Source: Syngnathus acus
Taxonomy: Eukaryota; Chordata; Actinopteri; Syngnathiformes; Syngnathidae
Assembly (NCBI RefSeq): GCF_901709675.1
Contig: NC_051089.1
Location: 124,001 to 188,000 of the forward strand
Length of the DNA: 64,000 nt
Direction: 5' to 3'
Below the pieces are notes generated by a model. That model did not search any database and was not told where the DNA came from. It saw only the letters and a list, made by a program, of their open reading frames with translations. Position numbers and translations under genes: made by a program. This document shows, piece by piece, positions 54,101 through 64,000 of the stretch; within the stretch, counting starts at the first letter, position 1, and each line of letters opens with the position of its first letter.

Positions 54101-55499
54101 GTCGCCTGCTTCTTGCTTGCTGTTGCATCATCGGGGAACTCCACGTTCACTTGGAAGCGGACTCCAATGACGCATAAATGACACATTAGGAGGACGAACG
54201 GGAGCGCACGCTTGGCTAACGCGGCTAACGATCGCGCCGGCCGATCGATCAGCTTCGTTTGACATTTTCGACTGGAGCGGAGCACTCGGAGTAACTTGGG
54301 CTCGTCGCAGACGGAATGGCGTGACGCGTCACGACGCCAAATGTAAACGCGAAAGCGAAGCCACGGCGTCAAACGAGCTCCATTAGTTTGCTGTCTTTGT
54401 CAATGTTGACGCTGAGGCTACGGCTAGCATGTCTTAGCATGCCGACCATTGTTGGCATGTCGCGTCGCGCCGCGTCGCGCCGCGCTTCCGGCTCACAACA
54501 CCGCTTTTGCTGAGCTGCGTCGAAAAACTACGTTACCTTGACGGGGCGACACCGGCGCGAAGAAGCGCTGGCAGTTGACAAGGTTGGGGCTAAAGTTTCC
54601 ACTTGAATTGTTCCAAAAGACCCCGCGCGCTCGGGCTGTTTTGGTTTCCAACATGGACACGAGCTGATTGCGAAATCTCTTTGGCCATGTAGGGCAATAT
54701 CTGGCGCCGGCCAATCCCGGGCGACTGAGACCCGCCTACCGCCGGCTCGACCAATTGCGATGCCGAACGCTCGACATGACGCAACCCTGGATACGAATGA
54801 CGCGTCGTTGAACCAATAGGCGCCCTGACGTTCTGGAATGAACTGACACGCGAATGACTTCATCTTCTCCTACGCCTGGGCCACCAGGAAACGTTCAACC
54901 GATTTTTTTTTCTTTTTTCTTTTCAAAACAGTATGTTACAGGTAAATGCGAGACAAGTCATGTTTCAAAACACAGCCCCCCAAAATAATAATGTCCATCG
55001 TGTGTATGTGTTACCGCCACGTCAGGAACAAACAAAAAAAGAATCAAATATGTATAATACCGAGACTTTTTGTGATTAGGTTTCAAGTCTTATCGCAATA
55101 ATTAATTAAATTCTCGTAACGACGTAAAGTTTCACGTTTTAACATGCTAAATTTGACTTGTGCATTCCTCGACAATTCTTTCCGAATCAGGGCTGAACCT
55201 TAAACAAATATGTAGCTTTATTTTGTTTATCAAGTTAAAACCTGAAACTTAACACGTCAAAACATGAAAATTCTACTCGGGTGCACTAGAGGGCGCTGCA
55301 GTCCACGCAACCACAACACACGCGCACAAACTGACAGTTTGGGGAAATTAAAACATTTACACGACATCAACACTATCAGCTATAATTGATCCAAATAAAG
55401 AAAAACAGAACCGAACGCGGTGTGTTTGCGTGTGCGCGCGCGCGCGTCCATTTTGGCCCAGAAGAGGTGAAAAGTAACGAAATCCAGAACCGTTTGTTG

Positions 55500-55940
55500 A
55501 CACGCACCCATACAAACAAATCCCCCCCCCACACACACACGTACGCACACTATCGCACAGATATCCAGAAGTCTCACATTCACAAACACGCGTACACACA
55601 CTTGGGCTACACACAAGTCTTTCACACACGTAACCTCCATGTGAACACGTGCACAAGTCACACGCGCATACATATAATGGTCTTAAACACACATATATGC
55701 ACATATCATAACACTACACTAAAACACGCGCGCATACGCACACACATAGAAATGATTCAAACACGCACGCCAATAAACACACGCAGACACACAAATAGTC
55801 ACAACACACATACAGCCAAGCCCCCCCCCTCTCTCTCGCTGTCTCTCTCACGCACTCGCCCCCAACCAAGTGCCCCCCTTTCCGCCTCCTCCCCCGCCAC
55901 ACACACACACACACGCACGCACGCACACACAGGCTCACAC
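55500..55940. repeat. Imperfect CA-rich simple sequence
   Basis: A long stretch of interrupted CA, CACG and CATA units between CEBPG and CEBPA. It creates artificial open frames but no recognisable protein. Confidence 0.75.
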
Positions 55941-56037
55941 AGATAGCAACAAGTCAAACAGGCGCGGGGCGCGCGTGCGTGCGCGCTCGTCAGTGGTGTC
56001 ACGACCGACTGTGTTCCCGCCCACCTGATCGTCGTCC

Positions 56038-56045
56038 TATAAAAA
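56038..56045 (+). promoter_or_regulatory. CEBPA-like gene TATA box
   Basis: TATAAAAA about 210 bases before the start codon. A start site near 56065-56070 is expected, which places the ATG at 56055 upstream of the transcript and leaves no obvious upstream open frame. Confidence 0.65.
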
Positions 56046-56254
56046 CTCTTTGGGATGCACTTTCCACACTTGACTCGCGGGCGACGCACGCGTCTGGCGG
56101 ACGGACCGGGAGGGGGGCCCGGGGGACGACGCAGCGCTGCACTCGATTCGATCCTTACTCAGTCAGTCAGTCAGTCAAGTCAGACGCCGTGCGCTCCCTC
56201 CGAGGCGCGCTCTCCGAGGCACGCTCTCTCTCCGGCGGGCCGCCTAGTCCCTCC

Positions 56255-57799
56255 ATGGAGCTGCACAACCTGCTTTACGAGACAGCAGCCCCGGGGGGGC
56301 CTCCGGTCACTTTGGGGGCCCCGTGCGCGCAGGAAGCCACCGACTTCGGTGCGGGGTACATCGGGGACGCGGAAACGTCCGTGGACCTGAGCCCCTACAT
56401 CGACGCGTCCGCCTTCAACGACGACTTATTCCTGGCCGAGCTCTTCCACCACCCGTCGCGGCTGCGCGCGGCCACGGCCTACGAGCACGCGCACGGACCT
56501 TCTCCGCACGTGTACGCCAAGATGAACGCCAAGGTGCTCAAGGTTCGTCCGCGGGGGGGGGGTTAGCCTAAACAACGTAAGGCCTCAATTATTGGAATCA
56601 GCGAGGACGCCTTTTGCGTCCCGCGTGCATGCAGCCCCAAAATGTTCCCAAATATTGACAAACAAATCCACATCCATCCGAAGGGAAGCAGACGGTTTGC
56701 ACTCGAAACGGGTCCGGGAATTCCTCCGAGTCCGCCCTTGGATTTTGGGGCGTAAAAGGCTCATTTGAGTCGGATCACGTTCCCAGCCAGTGACTGTTGG
56801 TTAGTGGATCGACTTGGCGTAAGCGGGACAAGTGTTGTGTCCGCTACTTTTGTTTTGGAGAAATTTCAAAAGTTCGTATCTTTCAAACGCTCGGAAACGG
56901 AAAGCGGGCGCCACGTCGGGTTGATCCCGGAGACGTCGCTGCCCGACCAGACGTTTTGCCTATTTTGACGGCAAGCGGCTTTTTGGCAGGGAGGCGTCGT
57001 GGTGCCGCCTCAAACGCCGCTCGTGCGCATTGGACGCTTTGGGCAAAAATGGGGGGCGTTTGCGGCCAGCCCACCGTCACTTTGAATCGGCCTCTGGAGA
57101 TGGCAATATGGGGCTTTGGAGCTTTTCCCGTCGCATTTGATTGGCGCCGCTGTTTGACAGGATTGCACCTCTATCCGCTTGTATCTCTTCGTTTGCGGGC
57201 TGGATCGACAAATCAATTTGTCCGTTTCTCAACTTGTGCTCCCTGTTGCCGTCGCCAAGGTGGACGCGGAGGAGCTGTACGAGCGGGAGCGTCGGCTGGC
57301 CATCAAGCAGGAGCCGTGCGCCGAGGACCTCCTGCGGCAAACCCCCGCCGCCTACCGCCACTGCTACTCCCCGCCGCACCTGCAGTACCAGGCGGCCCAC
57401 TGCGCGCAGACCTCGGTGCACCTCCAGCCGGGCCAGCCCACCCCGCCGCCCACGCCCAGCCCGCATCACCACGCCCTCCACGTGCCCCCCGACCTTCGTT
57501 TTCACCGGCCGCCGCACAGGCCGGCGCCGGCGGGCAAGGCCAAGAAGCTGGTGGACAAGAACAGCCCCGAGTACCGGCTGCGACGGGAGCGCAACAACGT
57601 GGCGGTGCGCAAAAGTCGCGACAAGGCCAAGATGCGCAACATGGAAACTCAGCAAAAGGTCCTGGAGCTCAGCTCGGACAACGAGAGACTAAGGCGCCGC
57701 GTGGAGCACCTCAGCCGGGAATTGGACTCCCTGCGGGGGGTCTTCCGGCAGCAGCCGCACGTCCCCGACGCCCGCTACAGGGCGCACGCGCACAGCTGA
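56255..57799 (+). CDS. cebpa: CEBPA-type CCAAT/enhancer-binding protein with one intron
   Basis: bZIP transcription factor of the C/EBP alpha type (myeloid, liver, adipose differentiation in vertebrates). Exon 1 56255-56533 (or 56542) and exon 2 57260-57799 give about 272 aa in one frame. Landmarks in order: LYETAAPGG; transactivation element with [21 protein letters not shown] split here as [12 protein letters not shown] and [21 protein letters not shown] (sumoylation-type KQE); [29 protein letters not shown]; basic region [20 protein letters not shown]; zipper [20 protein letters not shown] and [14 protein letters not shown]. The alpha-specific PHLQ.Q.AHC motif excludes beta, delta and epsilon. 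Oddities: vertebrate CEBPA is normally intronless, the family tail ending GNCA is replaced by an unrelated sequence, and the acidic/glycine-rich middle is shortened. Head to head with CEBPG. Confidence 0.88.
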
Positions 57800-58076
57800 G
57801 GACCCGCGCCCAAGAAACGACGGGATCCGTACGTGCGCTGGACGGCACTGCCGATGACTGCACGTGCGCGCGTGCGTCTTTCTTCTCCTCTATTGACACG
57901 CACACACAAAGTCAAAAGGTCACACACAGGTCCTGGTTTCCGTAGTTTATCACACGCACACACAGACAGGAACAAAGCGCGCACACGCAATGGGTCACAA
58001 ATGCGCTCGCACACACGTACAGAATTGATGGTGTTTCCAAATCGACACGATAGAACTTGTTCGACTAATAAAATAC

Positions 58077-58082
58077 TTTGTT
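58077..58082 (+). terminator. CEBPA polyadenylation signal AATAAA
   Basis: AATAAA 277 bases past the stop codon, followed by a GT-rich stretch (TTTGTTTGATCTTTG), the usual downstream element. Confidence 0.7.
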
Positions 58083-58200
58083 TGATCTTTGTTTCATGGT
58101 TTTGGTGATCGTGGGCGGCAGATAGGTGCCGCTCGATGTTTATGGCGACACCGCCACAACCTGCCACGACATCACAGGAGCCCCCTGGCCGGCTTTCCAA

Positions 58201-58276
58201 TCTCACTCACTCACTCACTCACTCACTCACTCACTCACTCACTCACTCACTCACTCACTCACTCACTCACTCACTC
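58201..58276. repeat. (CTCA)n microsatellite
   Basis: A pure CTCA run of about 18 units downstream of the CEBPA polyadenylation signal. Confidence 0.95.
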
Positions 58277-58310
58277 GTCGCCGCCTCCTCTCAAAGGCAC
58301 GCGCAAATGG

Positions 58311-58312
<2 letters not shown>

Positions 58313-58347
<35 letters not shown>
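58313..58347. repeat. (TG)n microsatellite
   Basis: A pure TG run of 17 units. Confidence 0.95.
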
Positions 58348-58349
<2 letters not shown>

Positions 58350-58710
58350 ACACATGTGTGAGCCCCCTCCCTGAACAAACCATTGTGCACTCTGACCACC
58401 TCAAGCACACACACAAAGTCAAAGGTGAAAGTCTGATGAGTGTTTGCAGTCGACAGCGACCTCATGACAGAGCACCCCGCCGGTCGCTTGGGCGGGGCGG
58501 CGGGCTATCGGTACCAATACGCCTCTGGGTTCAGGTCTGCCAGGACGATTCGTCAGCGCCACTTTGTCACTAGGCCTCAGACAGACTGTGCGTGTGTGTG
58601 CCGTGTATCGTTTTGGGCCCCCCAGGAAGAGTCCCCCCCCCCCCCCCCCCCAGCAGACCGCAGCCAACTGGGGGAGAAGCAGACAAAGATGGCGTCCATC
58701 CAGGTCTGTC

Positions 58711-58711
<1 letters not shown>

Positions 58712-58762
<51 letters not shown>
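58712..58762. repeat. (CA)n microsatellite
   Basis: A pure CA run of 25 units. Confidence 0.95.
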
Positions 58763-58766
<4 letters not shown>

Positions 58767-61139
58767 GTGGGAGTCCAACACAAACACAATTTTGTTTGGC
58801 TGTGGTGTCACGGTGCAGCAAGCGGCGCCCAGTCCAGCCACACGCCCACGCCGCACTCGGTTGGGGCTCCCTCGGCGTGGAGCTCCTCCAAGCGCTTTGG
58901 GGACTTTGGAACTAGCGTGGCCACATCCTTTGCTCTCTTTTTGTCCTCGAGAGACAACATGTTTTTCGGTAGTGCGTCCGCGCCCGCCGAACTCAACCGA
59001 TCGGCGCCTTGACGGCAGGACTCGACGCTTCGGATGCGTGCCCGCCGGGGACACGACTTGTGTTCTTTGCCTATTTGTGACGTCGTCATCTTGTCGTCGT
59101 AAGGGGCCGGCCGAGGCTTTGACTGCGACTTTTTGACATCATCACTTCCTCCTCAACAGGAAGTCCGCCCATGTCTGGCTGGGACAGACTCCCGCGGGCA
59201 AACACGCGTTGAGAACACGCACTGACGACACACTCGCAGAGCGAGAGAGAGAGAGGCAGATGCGTGTTGAGATAAGATGATGTGAGCAGAGGTCACAAGG
59301 TGTGATAGACAGCCAGAAAGGAGGCTCCTCCCCCCCGCAGGAAGTGTCAGCACCCTGCAACAGCTCTCTTCCTCTTTTTTTTTTTTTTTTAACTTCTCCC
59401 TCCTGTCCTCACGCACACGCATTAAACACACACGCACACACACACATAGCGAGCGAGAGAAATCATGTCCGAGTCGCTCTGCGCATTCTTTTGAGCGTGC
59501 GTTGTGAATGTACGTGGATCTCTCTCTGCATGCTGGCGCCATGGGATAAAAGGGAAGCGAAAGCGTGAAAAAAGCCAACGGATGGGCCACGGCTCGGCTC
59601 GGCTCGGCTCGGCTCGACTTCGCTTCCCGTTTGAGGGTGAGCGGCTAGCCGGCCGCTTGCGCTGCGACCTCTGACCTCTCGGTTGGCAGGCTAACAACGA
59701 GTTCCTCTCCAAACGGCCTCCGTAGCGCTTTGCCCGGGTGCTCAGCGCTCCTCAAGCCTCCTGTGTTAGCCCCTCTGACCCACGTGCGGCTTTTGTCAGT
59801 CCAACCCTAAACCCCCGGGCTGGTATTGGCCGAGACAGCGACCGAGACGTCAGTGGGGCTGGGGCGGCTCGGCCCAAAGAATGGATGACTTTTGCACGGC
59901 ATGGTTTTGCCCAGGTCGGCCCCTTTGACGTAACTCGTCGGGCCCGCCGCGTCCTCCTCGCTAACCGCTAAGCCCAACGAGCGCCGTTTGCTAACTTCCT
60001 GTTGGACCAATCGCGTCCCGGAACGCTTGGCTAACGTTTGACAGCGACCGCAGAAGAAGAGGTCCACCGGTGCGGCCGTGACGCTGTCCGAGCTCGACAA
60101 ATTTGGAGTTAGGTTAGCGTTTGGCTTCTGCGAGGCAGGCGTCAGCTGAGGCCCGGCCCGGCCCGGCCCGGCCCGGCCCGCGCGCTCGTCACAAGACGAG
60201 ACTCGCGGAGGAAGTCTGGCAAACCGCTTCCTGTTTTTCACGGATTTCTTTTTGCGCCGAGTCACAGCTGGGCCTCTGCAGCACAGCGCCGGCGCTGGAC
60301 CGCCTTTGTGAAAAAACGGCTGTTGACCTACGGCAGCCTCGATCTGACACAAAGTGTCCCCAAAAAACCCAAACAAACGGCGTTATCTGAATGACTATAG
60401 TTGTTATGTTGAGTCACTTCACTCGCTACCTAAACAAATGCCTCAATGTGATCGGCTGTAAGATTGTCGCTTGTAAACTTTTGTTGTTGTTTTGGGAGCA
60501 GGGCTCAAATGAACACGAGTGGCGTTGCCGGGAAACGCTCCTCGTAGAGCCGAAAGCGTTAGAAAGCCCCCTGACACAATGTCGCGTAACGCACTGATGA
60601 TGTCATGGCGGGGGCGTGTCGCCGAGCAAGCTCGCGTTCCCACCCGCGAGTACATTCCTGAGGCGATCGGACGCAGATGTCCGCGTGCGTCCCGGCTCGT
60701 AATCCGGGCTCCGGGCGGACGGCCGTCTTAATCCCGGCGGCCGTCTTAAACCGCACTAACGTGCGGCTAACGAGCGCGGCGATTAGCCGGCGACAAAGGC
60801 CCATTTGTCAGAGCGACCTTTCCGTTTGTTCGACAAAGGCCCGTTTGTCGGCGCGACCGGTCCGTTTGTTCGGTGCCTCTGCATGTGACTTATCTGAGGC
60901 GCAGCGCTAACACCTCCGCTAGCCACCGATGCCCTACGGTTCAGCCATGGGTCGCGCCGGGTTCGCTCAGGGGTCAAGCGGTCATCATCGGACTTATGCG
61001 AGAGGAGCGCGTGGCCGACCTTGGCGGCGTGACGCTAAGCATACGCTGCTTTAGACAAGGAATACGACACGCTAATCGACAGGAAGCTTCATATGTTCAT
61101 GAAGAAAAAAATGTCCAAAAAAAATGGGTAGTCACGGTA

Positions 61140-61560
61140 TTGAGTCGGGATGAGTCTCATAAGTGGTGAGTCACAACATGAGTCACAGGAGTCACGGTGA
61201 GTCTCGTGCGTCATATGATGAGTCAGGTGGTGACTCACATTGTGACTCACAAAAATGCGTTGATTCACATGACGTGTCGCACATGTCATTATATCAGTCA
61301 AATAAGTTATACCATGAGGCATGTAGTGAATGAGCACATGAGTCAAATGATTCATGTGAGTCACACGATGTGTTACGTGGTGAGTTACATGGTGATTCAT
61401 GCATGTGGTCGTGTGAGTCATGTAATGTGCCACATGTTGAGTCCTGTGGCGACTCACCACGGGAGTCAAAAAGAGTCACTGCATGAGTTATGCGGTGAGT
61501 CACCGCAAAAGTCACCATATGAGTCAAATGAGGCATATGATGAGTCACTAGCTGGTAAAA
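61140..61560. promoter_or_regulatory. Homotypic cluster of AP-1-type TGA(G/C)TCA motifs
   Basis: Eleven exact TGAGTCA or TGACTCA heptamers and many one-mismatch variants (GGAGTCA, TGAGTTA, TGATTCA) occur in about 420 bases on both orientations, about 2 kb upstream of GPATCH1 and 3.4 kb past CEBPA. The heptamer is the AP-1/bZIP consensus. Either an enhancer-like array or a degenerate satellite built on a GAGTCA word; the sequence cannot tell which. Confidence 0.5.
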
Positions 61561-61599
61561 CGTTTTGGAATCAGTCAAGAGATCTTGCATGAGAGAGGT

Positions 61600-62190
61600 G
61601 GGCAGAATGCAGCATTTGTCCAAACGAATGCTGAATTTTCAGAAGAAACGTGGAATTTTGGGAATGTGGAAAATGTATGCTCAGACTGGTTGGAGTCAGA
61701 TCAAAAATGTTGAAAAATAATACATTGAAACGGTAACATTTGGACATGGAAAATGTAGAATTGGGCAAAGGTGGGCACTTCACCTAATTGTGCCAGTCTG
61801 AATCTGAAGGTGGTAGGTAGAATTTTTAAAGTGGAGAAATTAAAAAGGGGAGAATGGAGAATTCATTTAGGCAACGCACAAATGAAAATTTGTGCAAAAA
61901 TGTTGCAGGAAGTGGGAGTCATGTAGAATCTGGCTCTAAACGTGAGTGTTTTAGTGTGGGGAAATGAGGAATTCATTGAGGGTTAGCAAATGTGGTCATT
62001 TTGGGAATGTAGAGAATACTTTGGTTTTCTTTGAAGGTTTGAATTCGTCAAGCCAGGGAATCGTTTGCGATGTGTCCTAATTCGTGTGGACAATGTGTTT
62101 AAATGGGAATTTACGAAAAAGGTGGATTTTAGGGAATGTTCCTGGAATACTATTTTTCCAGGCGACTGAGCTGAACATTAACGTGCGGAA
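61600..62190. repeat. Degenerate GGGAATGTGGAAAATG / GAATTTT repeat
   Basis: The words GGGAATGT, GTGGAA, GGAAAATGTA and AGAATT recur irregularly over about 600 bases. No coding potential; adjoins the TGAGTCA cluster. Confidence 0.5.
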
Positions 62191-63296
62191 TGGTGGGAAA
62201 CAATGGACCCAAAAAACGTTACAAATGAGAAAAGTAGCGCCGGAAAACGTGCAAAGTGGCAAGACGTGGAAGAAGTTCAGCGTCCGGAAGGGAAGGCGGG
62301 ACGAACGAGCAAAGAACAATAAGACAGACAGACGGCTGCTTTTGGGTCGGTTTCACACAATAAGCAAAACGTGCAAACATTTACTTGAGAAAGGCCAAAC
62401 GATTTCTTCTTTTCTTTACTTTTGCTTGCGCAATCACAAAAGCTGCCCGACTAAGTACCCCCACCCAAACCCCCAAGAGTGCGTTTTGGGGTTCGGCCAG
62501 CATCCAACAAACGAGCGAGCGAGCGTGCGTGCGTGCACTCCCCCACTCCCTCTGCATCGTGGGGAAGGAATGTTGGCCTCTTTTTCTTCTCTCTATTGAC
62601 TCTGGAAGAGGCTGCAAGACTTTGACCGCGAACAGCCGGACGAACGGACCCTCAGGGGATGGAGCCAGCGTCACGTCACGTCACGTGACACCGTGAAGTT
62701 TGAGACATTGTAAAGTGGCGGTGACAGCAGCCCTCGCTTATGTTTGCTGAGCGACTTGGAGCTGACGCGAACGATCCGCTTCAACGATCCGCTGTGGGAC
62801 GCGGGCTCCCTTACGTGGTACACCAGTCCACGTTGAATTGATTTGCATTTTGCCACCCGCAATGTTTCATCTCATTATTCCTGTAAACCTCGCCGTTGTT
62901 TTCCCCATATCACGCCATGTCATTTAGTACGTTTCTGAAACATTATAGCTCTATTTTTTACGTGAAAGACAGAATGTCGCTGCAAAATGTAAAGCTCCCT
63001 CTGGAAGGCACAGTTCGCGGTACTCTGAACGGTCAATGGGGAAAGTGAAGTTGTGATTTGAGAGGCTTTCATTACTCCAAAAAGGAGCCAACCCTTATCA
63101 TGTGCTCTTAGAACAGTGCTTTCAGCGAAAAACTAACAGAAGTTGTCAGTAACGGTGGCAACGTAAGATAGCTAGCTGCCTTCGGGCATCATTTGCCCGA
63201 CGCCAGAGGGCGCCCTGGCCCACAGTCTCCGCGCTCTTTCGTCCCTCTGCGGCCGCCGTAGCAGTAGCGGCGTCTTCCTGTTCCGCCAAAAGCGAC

Positions 63297-63951
63297 ATGG
63301 CGGCCGGCGGCACAGACGTCGACGACGGCAAGGCGGCGGTAGATTTTGTGACTTACGGGACGCCTCTGGAACCTCTGGAAGAAGGTGCGTTGTGTTTCCG
63401 CACTTGGGTGACAACGACGACACTCTAAGCGAAATACAAAATACAACCGCTTGCTTGCGTGCGTGCTACACTGACTTGAGTTTTTTTCGCGTGTGCCAGT
63501 TTGGACGTGTTATTGCTGTTGCGTTGTGTGGTTTTGCACAGACGTGTGTGTGTATGCTATTGTCGTGCTTTTCTGAGACCGATGTCATAACGTCTACGTG
63601 TTTGTCCTGCGTTAACTTGTGTGTGTGTGTGTTGTCAGATGAGGCCCCACGTAAGCCCATCCCTCTCCACGAGCAGACGGTTCGGGATGAAAAGGGGCGG
63701 TACCAGCGGTTCCACGGCGCCTTCACAGGCGGCTTCTCGGCAGGCTATTACAACACGGTGGGATCCAAAGAAGGTCAGTCAGTCCCGCACATCGACCTCA
63801 TTCCCTCACCCCTTTCTAGCCGACCGGTTGCGGCCTTGACCTTGTTTGTCGTTTTGCTGTGACAGGATGGACGCCGTCCACCTTTGTGTCGTCGCGGCAG
63901 CAGAAGGCGGACAAACATCGAGCCACGCCCCAAGACTTCATGGATGAAGAG
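63297..63951 (+). CDS. gpatch1: GPATCH1, G-patch domain-containing protein 1 (5' part)
   Basis: Spliceosome-associated protein (yeast/fission-yeast relatives act with DEAH helicases). Three exons seen: 63297-63384, 63639-63773 and 63866-63951, continuing past the right edge. Translation: [25 protein letters not shown], then [59 protein letters not shown] and [10 protein letters not shown], matching the conserved GPATCH1 N-terminus nearly residue by residue. Phases fit. The G-patch itself lies beyond the window. Human GPATCH1 is also close to CEBPA/CEBPG. Confidence 0.95.
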
Positions 63952-64000
63952 GTATCGCTATCACAGTGGTCCATCATCTGAATGCCACCATCTCCGTCTT

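Larger units (their letters stand above)
57800..63296. other. Gap between the CEBPA-like gene and GPATCH1
   Basis: No coding exon recognised. Contains CEBPA 3' UTR; (CTCA)n; (TG)n; poly-C (58632-58650); (CA)n; (GGCTC)5 at 59592-59616; (GGCCC)n at 60150-60180; a TGAGTCA cluster (61140-61560); degenerate AT-rich repeats (61600-62190); and a GC-rich GPATCH1 promoter near 63.2 kb. Confidence 0.6.

Noticed and set aside
57141-57692. A 183-codon plus-strand frame overlapping CEBPA exon 2
   Set aside because: It is a +1 shadow of the bZIP-coding frame, arginine/proline-rich only because of GC-rich codons.
59153-60376. Open frames between CEBPA and GPATCH1
   Set aside because: Short, no conserved motifs, and they cross simple repeats (GGCTC, GGCCC).
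62077-62319. An 80-codon minus-strand frame with a repeated FRTLNFF-like motif
   Set aside because: The motif comes from the degenerate GGGAATGT DNA repeat; no start context or homology.

Overview
The window is vertebrate nuclear DNA from a compact teleost genome. Genes have many short introns with GT/AG borders, intergenic gaps are small, and CA/GT, GGAA and CTCA microsatellites are abundant. Density and intron size resemble a pufferfish or pipefish/seahorse type percomorph, but the species cannot be fixed from the sequence alone. Nothing prokaryotic, viral or CRISPR-like was found.

Layout, left to right: DZANK1 (minus, cut by the left edge, 1-4291); CNGB1, the rod cyclic-nucleotide-gated channel beta subunit (minus, 3' part resolved 5941-10432, 5' exons probably to about 13.3 kb); annexin A2 (plus, 15332-17627, all 12 coding exons resolved, 338 aa); a divergent FOXB1-type forkhead gene (minus, 18544-19179); PLEKHG4, a Dbl-family RhoGEF (minus, 21588 to about 26950); SLC9A5/NHE5, a Na+/H+ exchanger (minus, 29479-36777, 16 exons); FHOD1, a formin (minus, 37666-48387, 25 exons); a 4.4 kb repeat-rich gap; CEBPG (minus, 52783-53259); a CEBPA-type bZIP gene with an unexpected intron (plus, 56255-57799); a 5.5 kb gap with an unusual cluster of TGAGTCA motifs; and the first three exons of GPATCH1 (plus, from 63297).

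The gene order combines neighbourhoods that I recall from human: FHOD1-SLC9A5-PLEKHG4 and CNGB1 (16q), ANXA2-FOXB1 (15q22), CEBPG-CEBPA-GPATCH1 (19q13). I recall the same mix on zebrafish chromosome 7. There is no operon-like logic; the genes act in separate pathways (phototransduction, membrane/actin organisation, pH regulation, transcription, splicing). The most notable points are the fast-evolving FOXB1-like gene, the intron in the CEBPA-like gene with a duplicated motif at its two borders, loss of most of the Sec14 domain of PLEKHG4 beside a coding 21-bp minisatellite, and the AP-1-motif cluster between CEBPA and GPATCH1.
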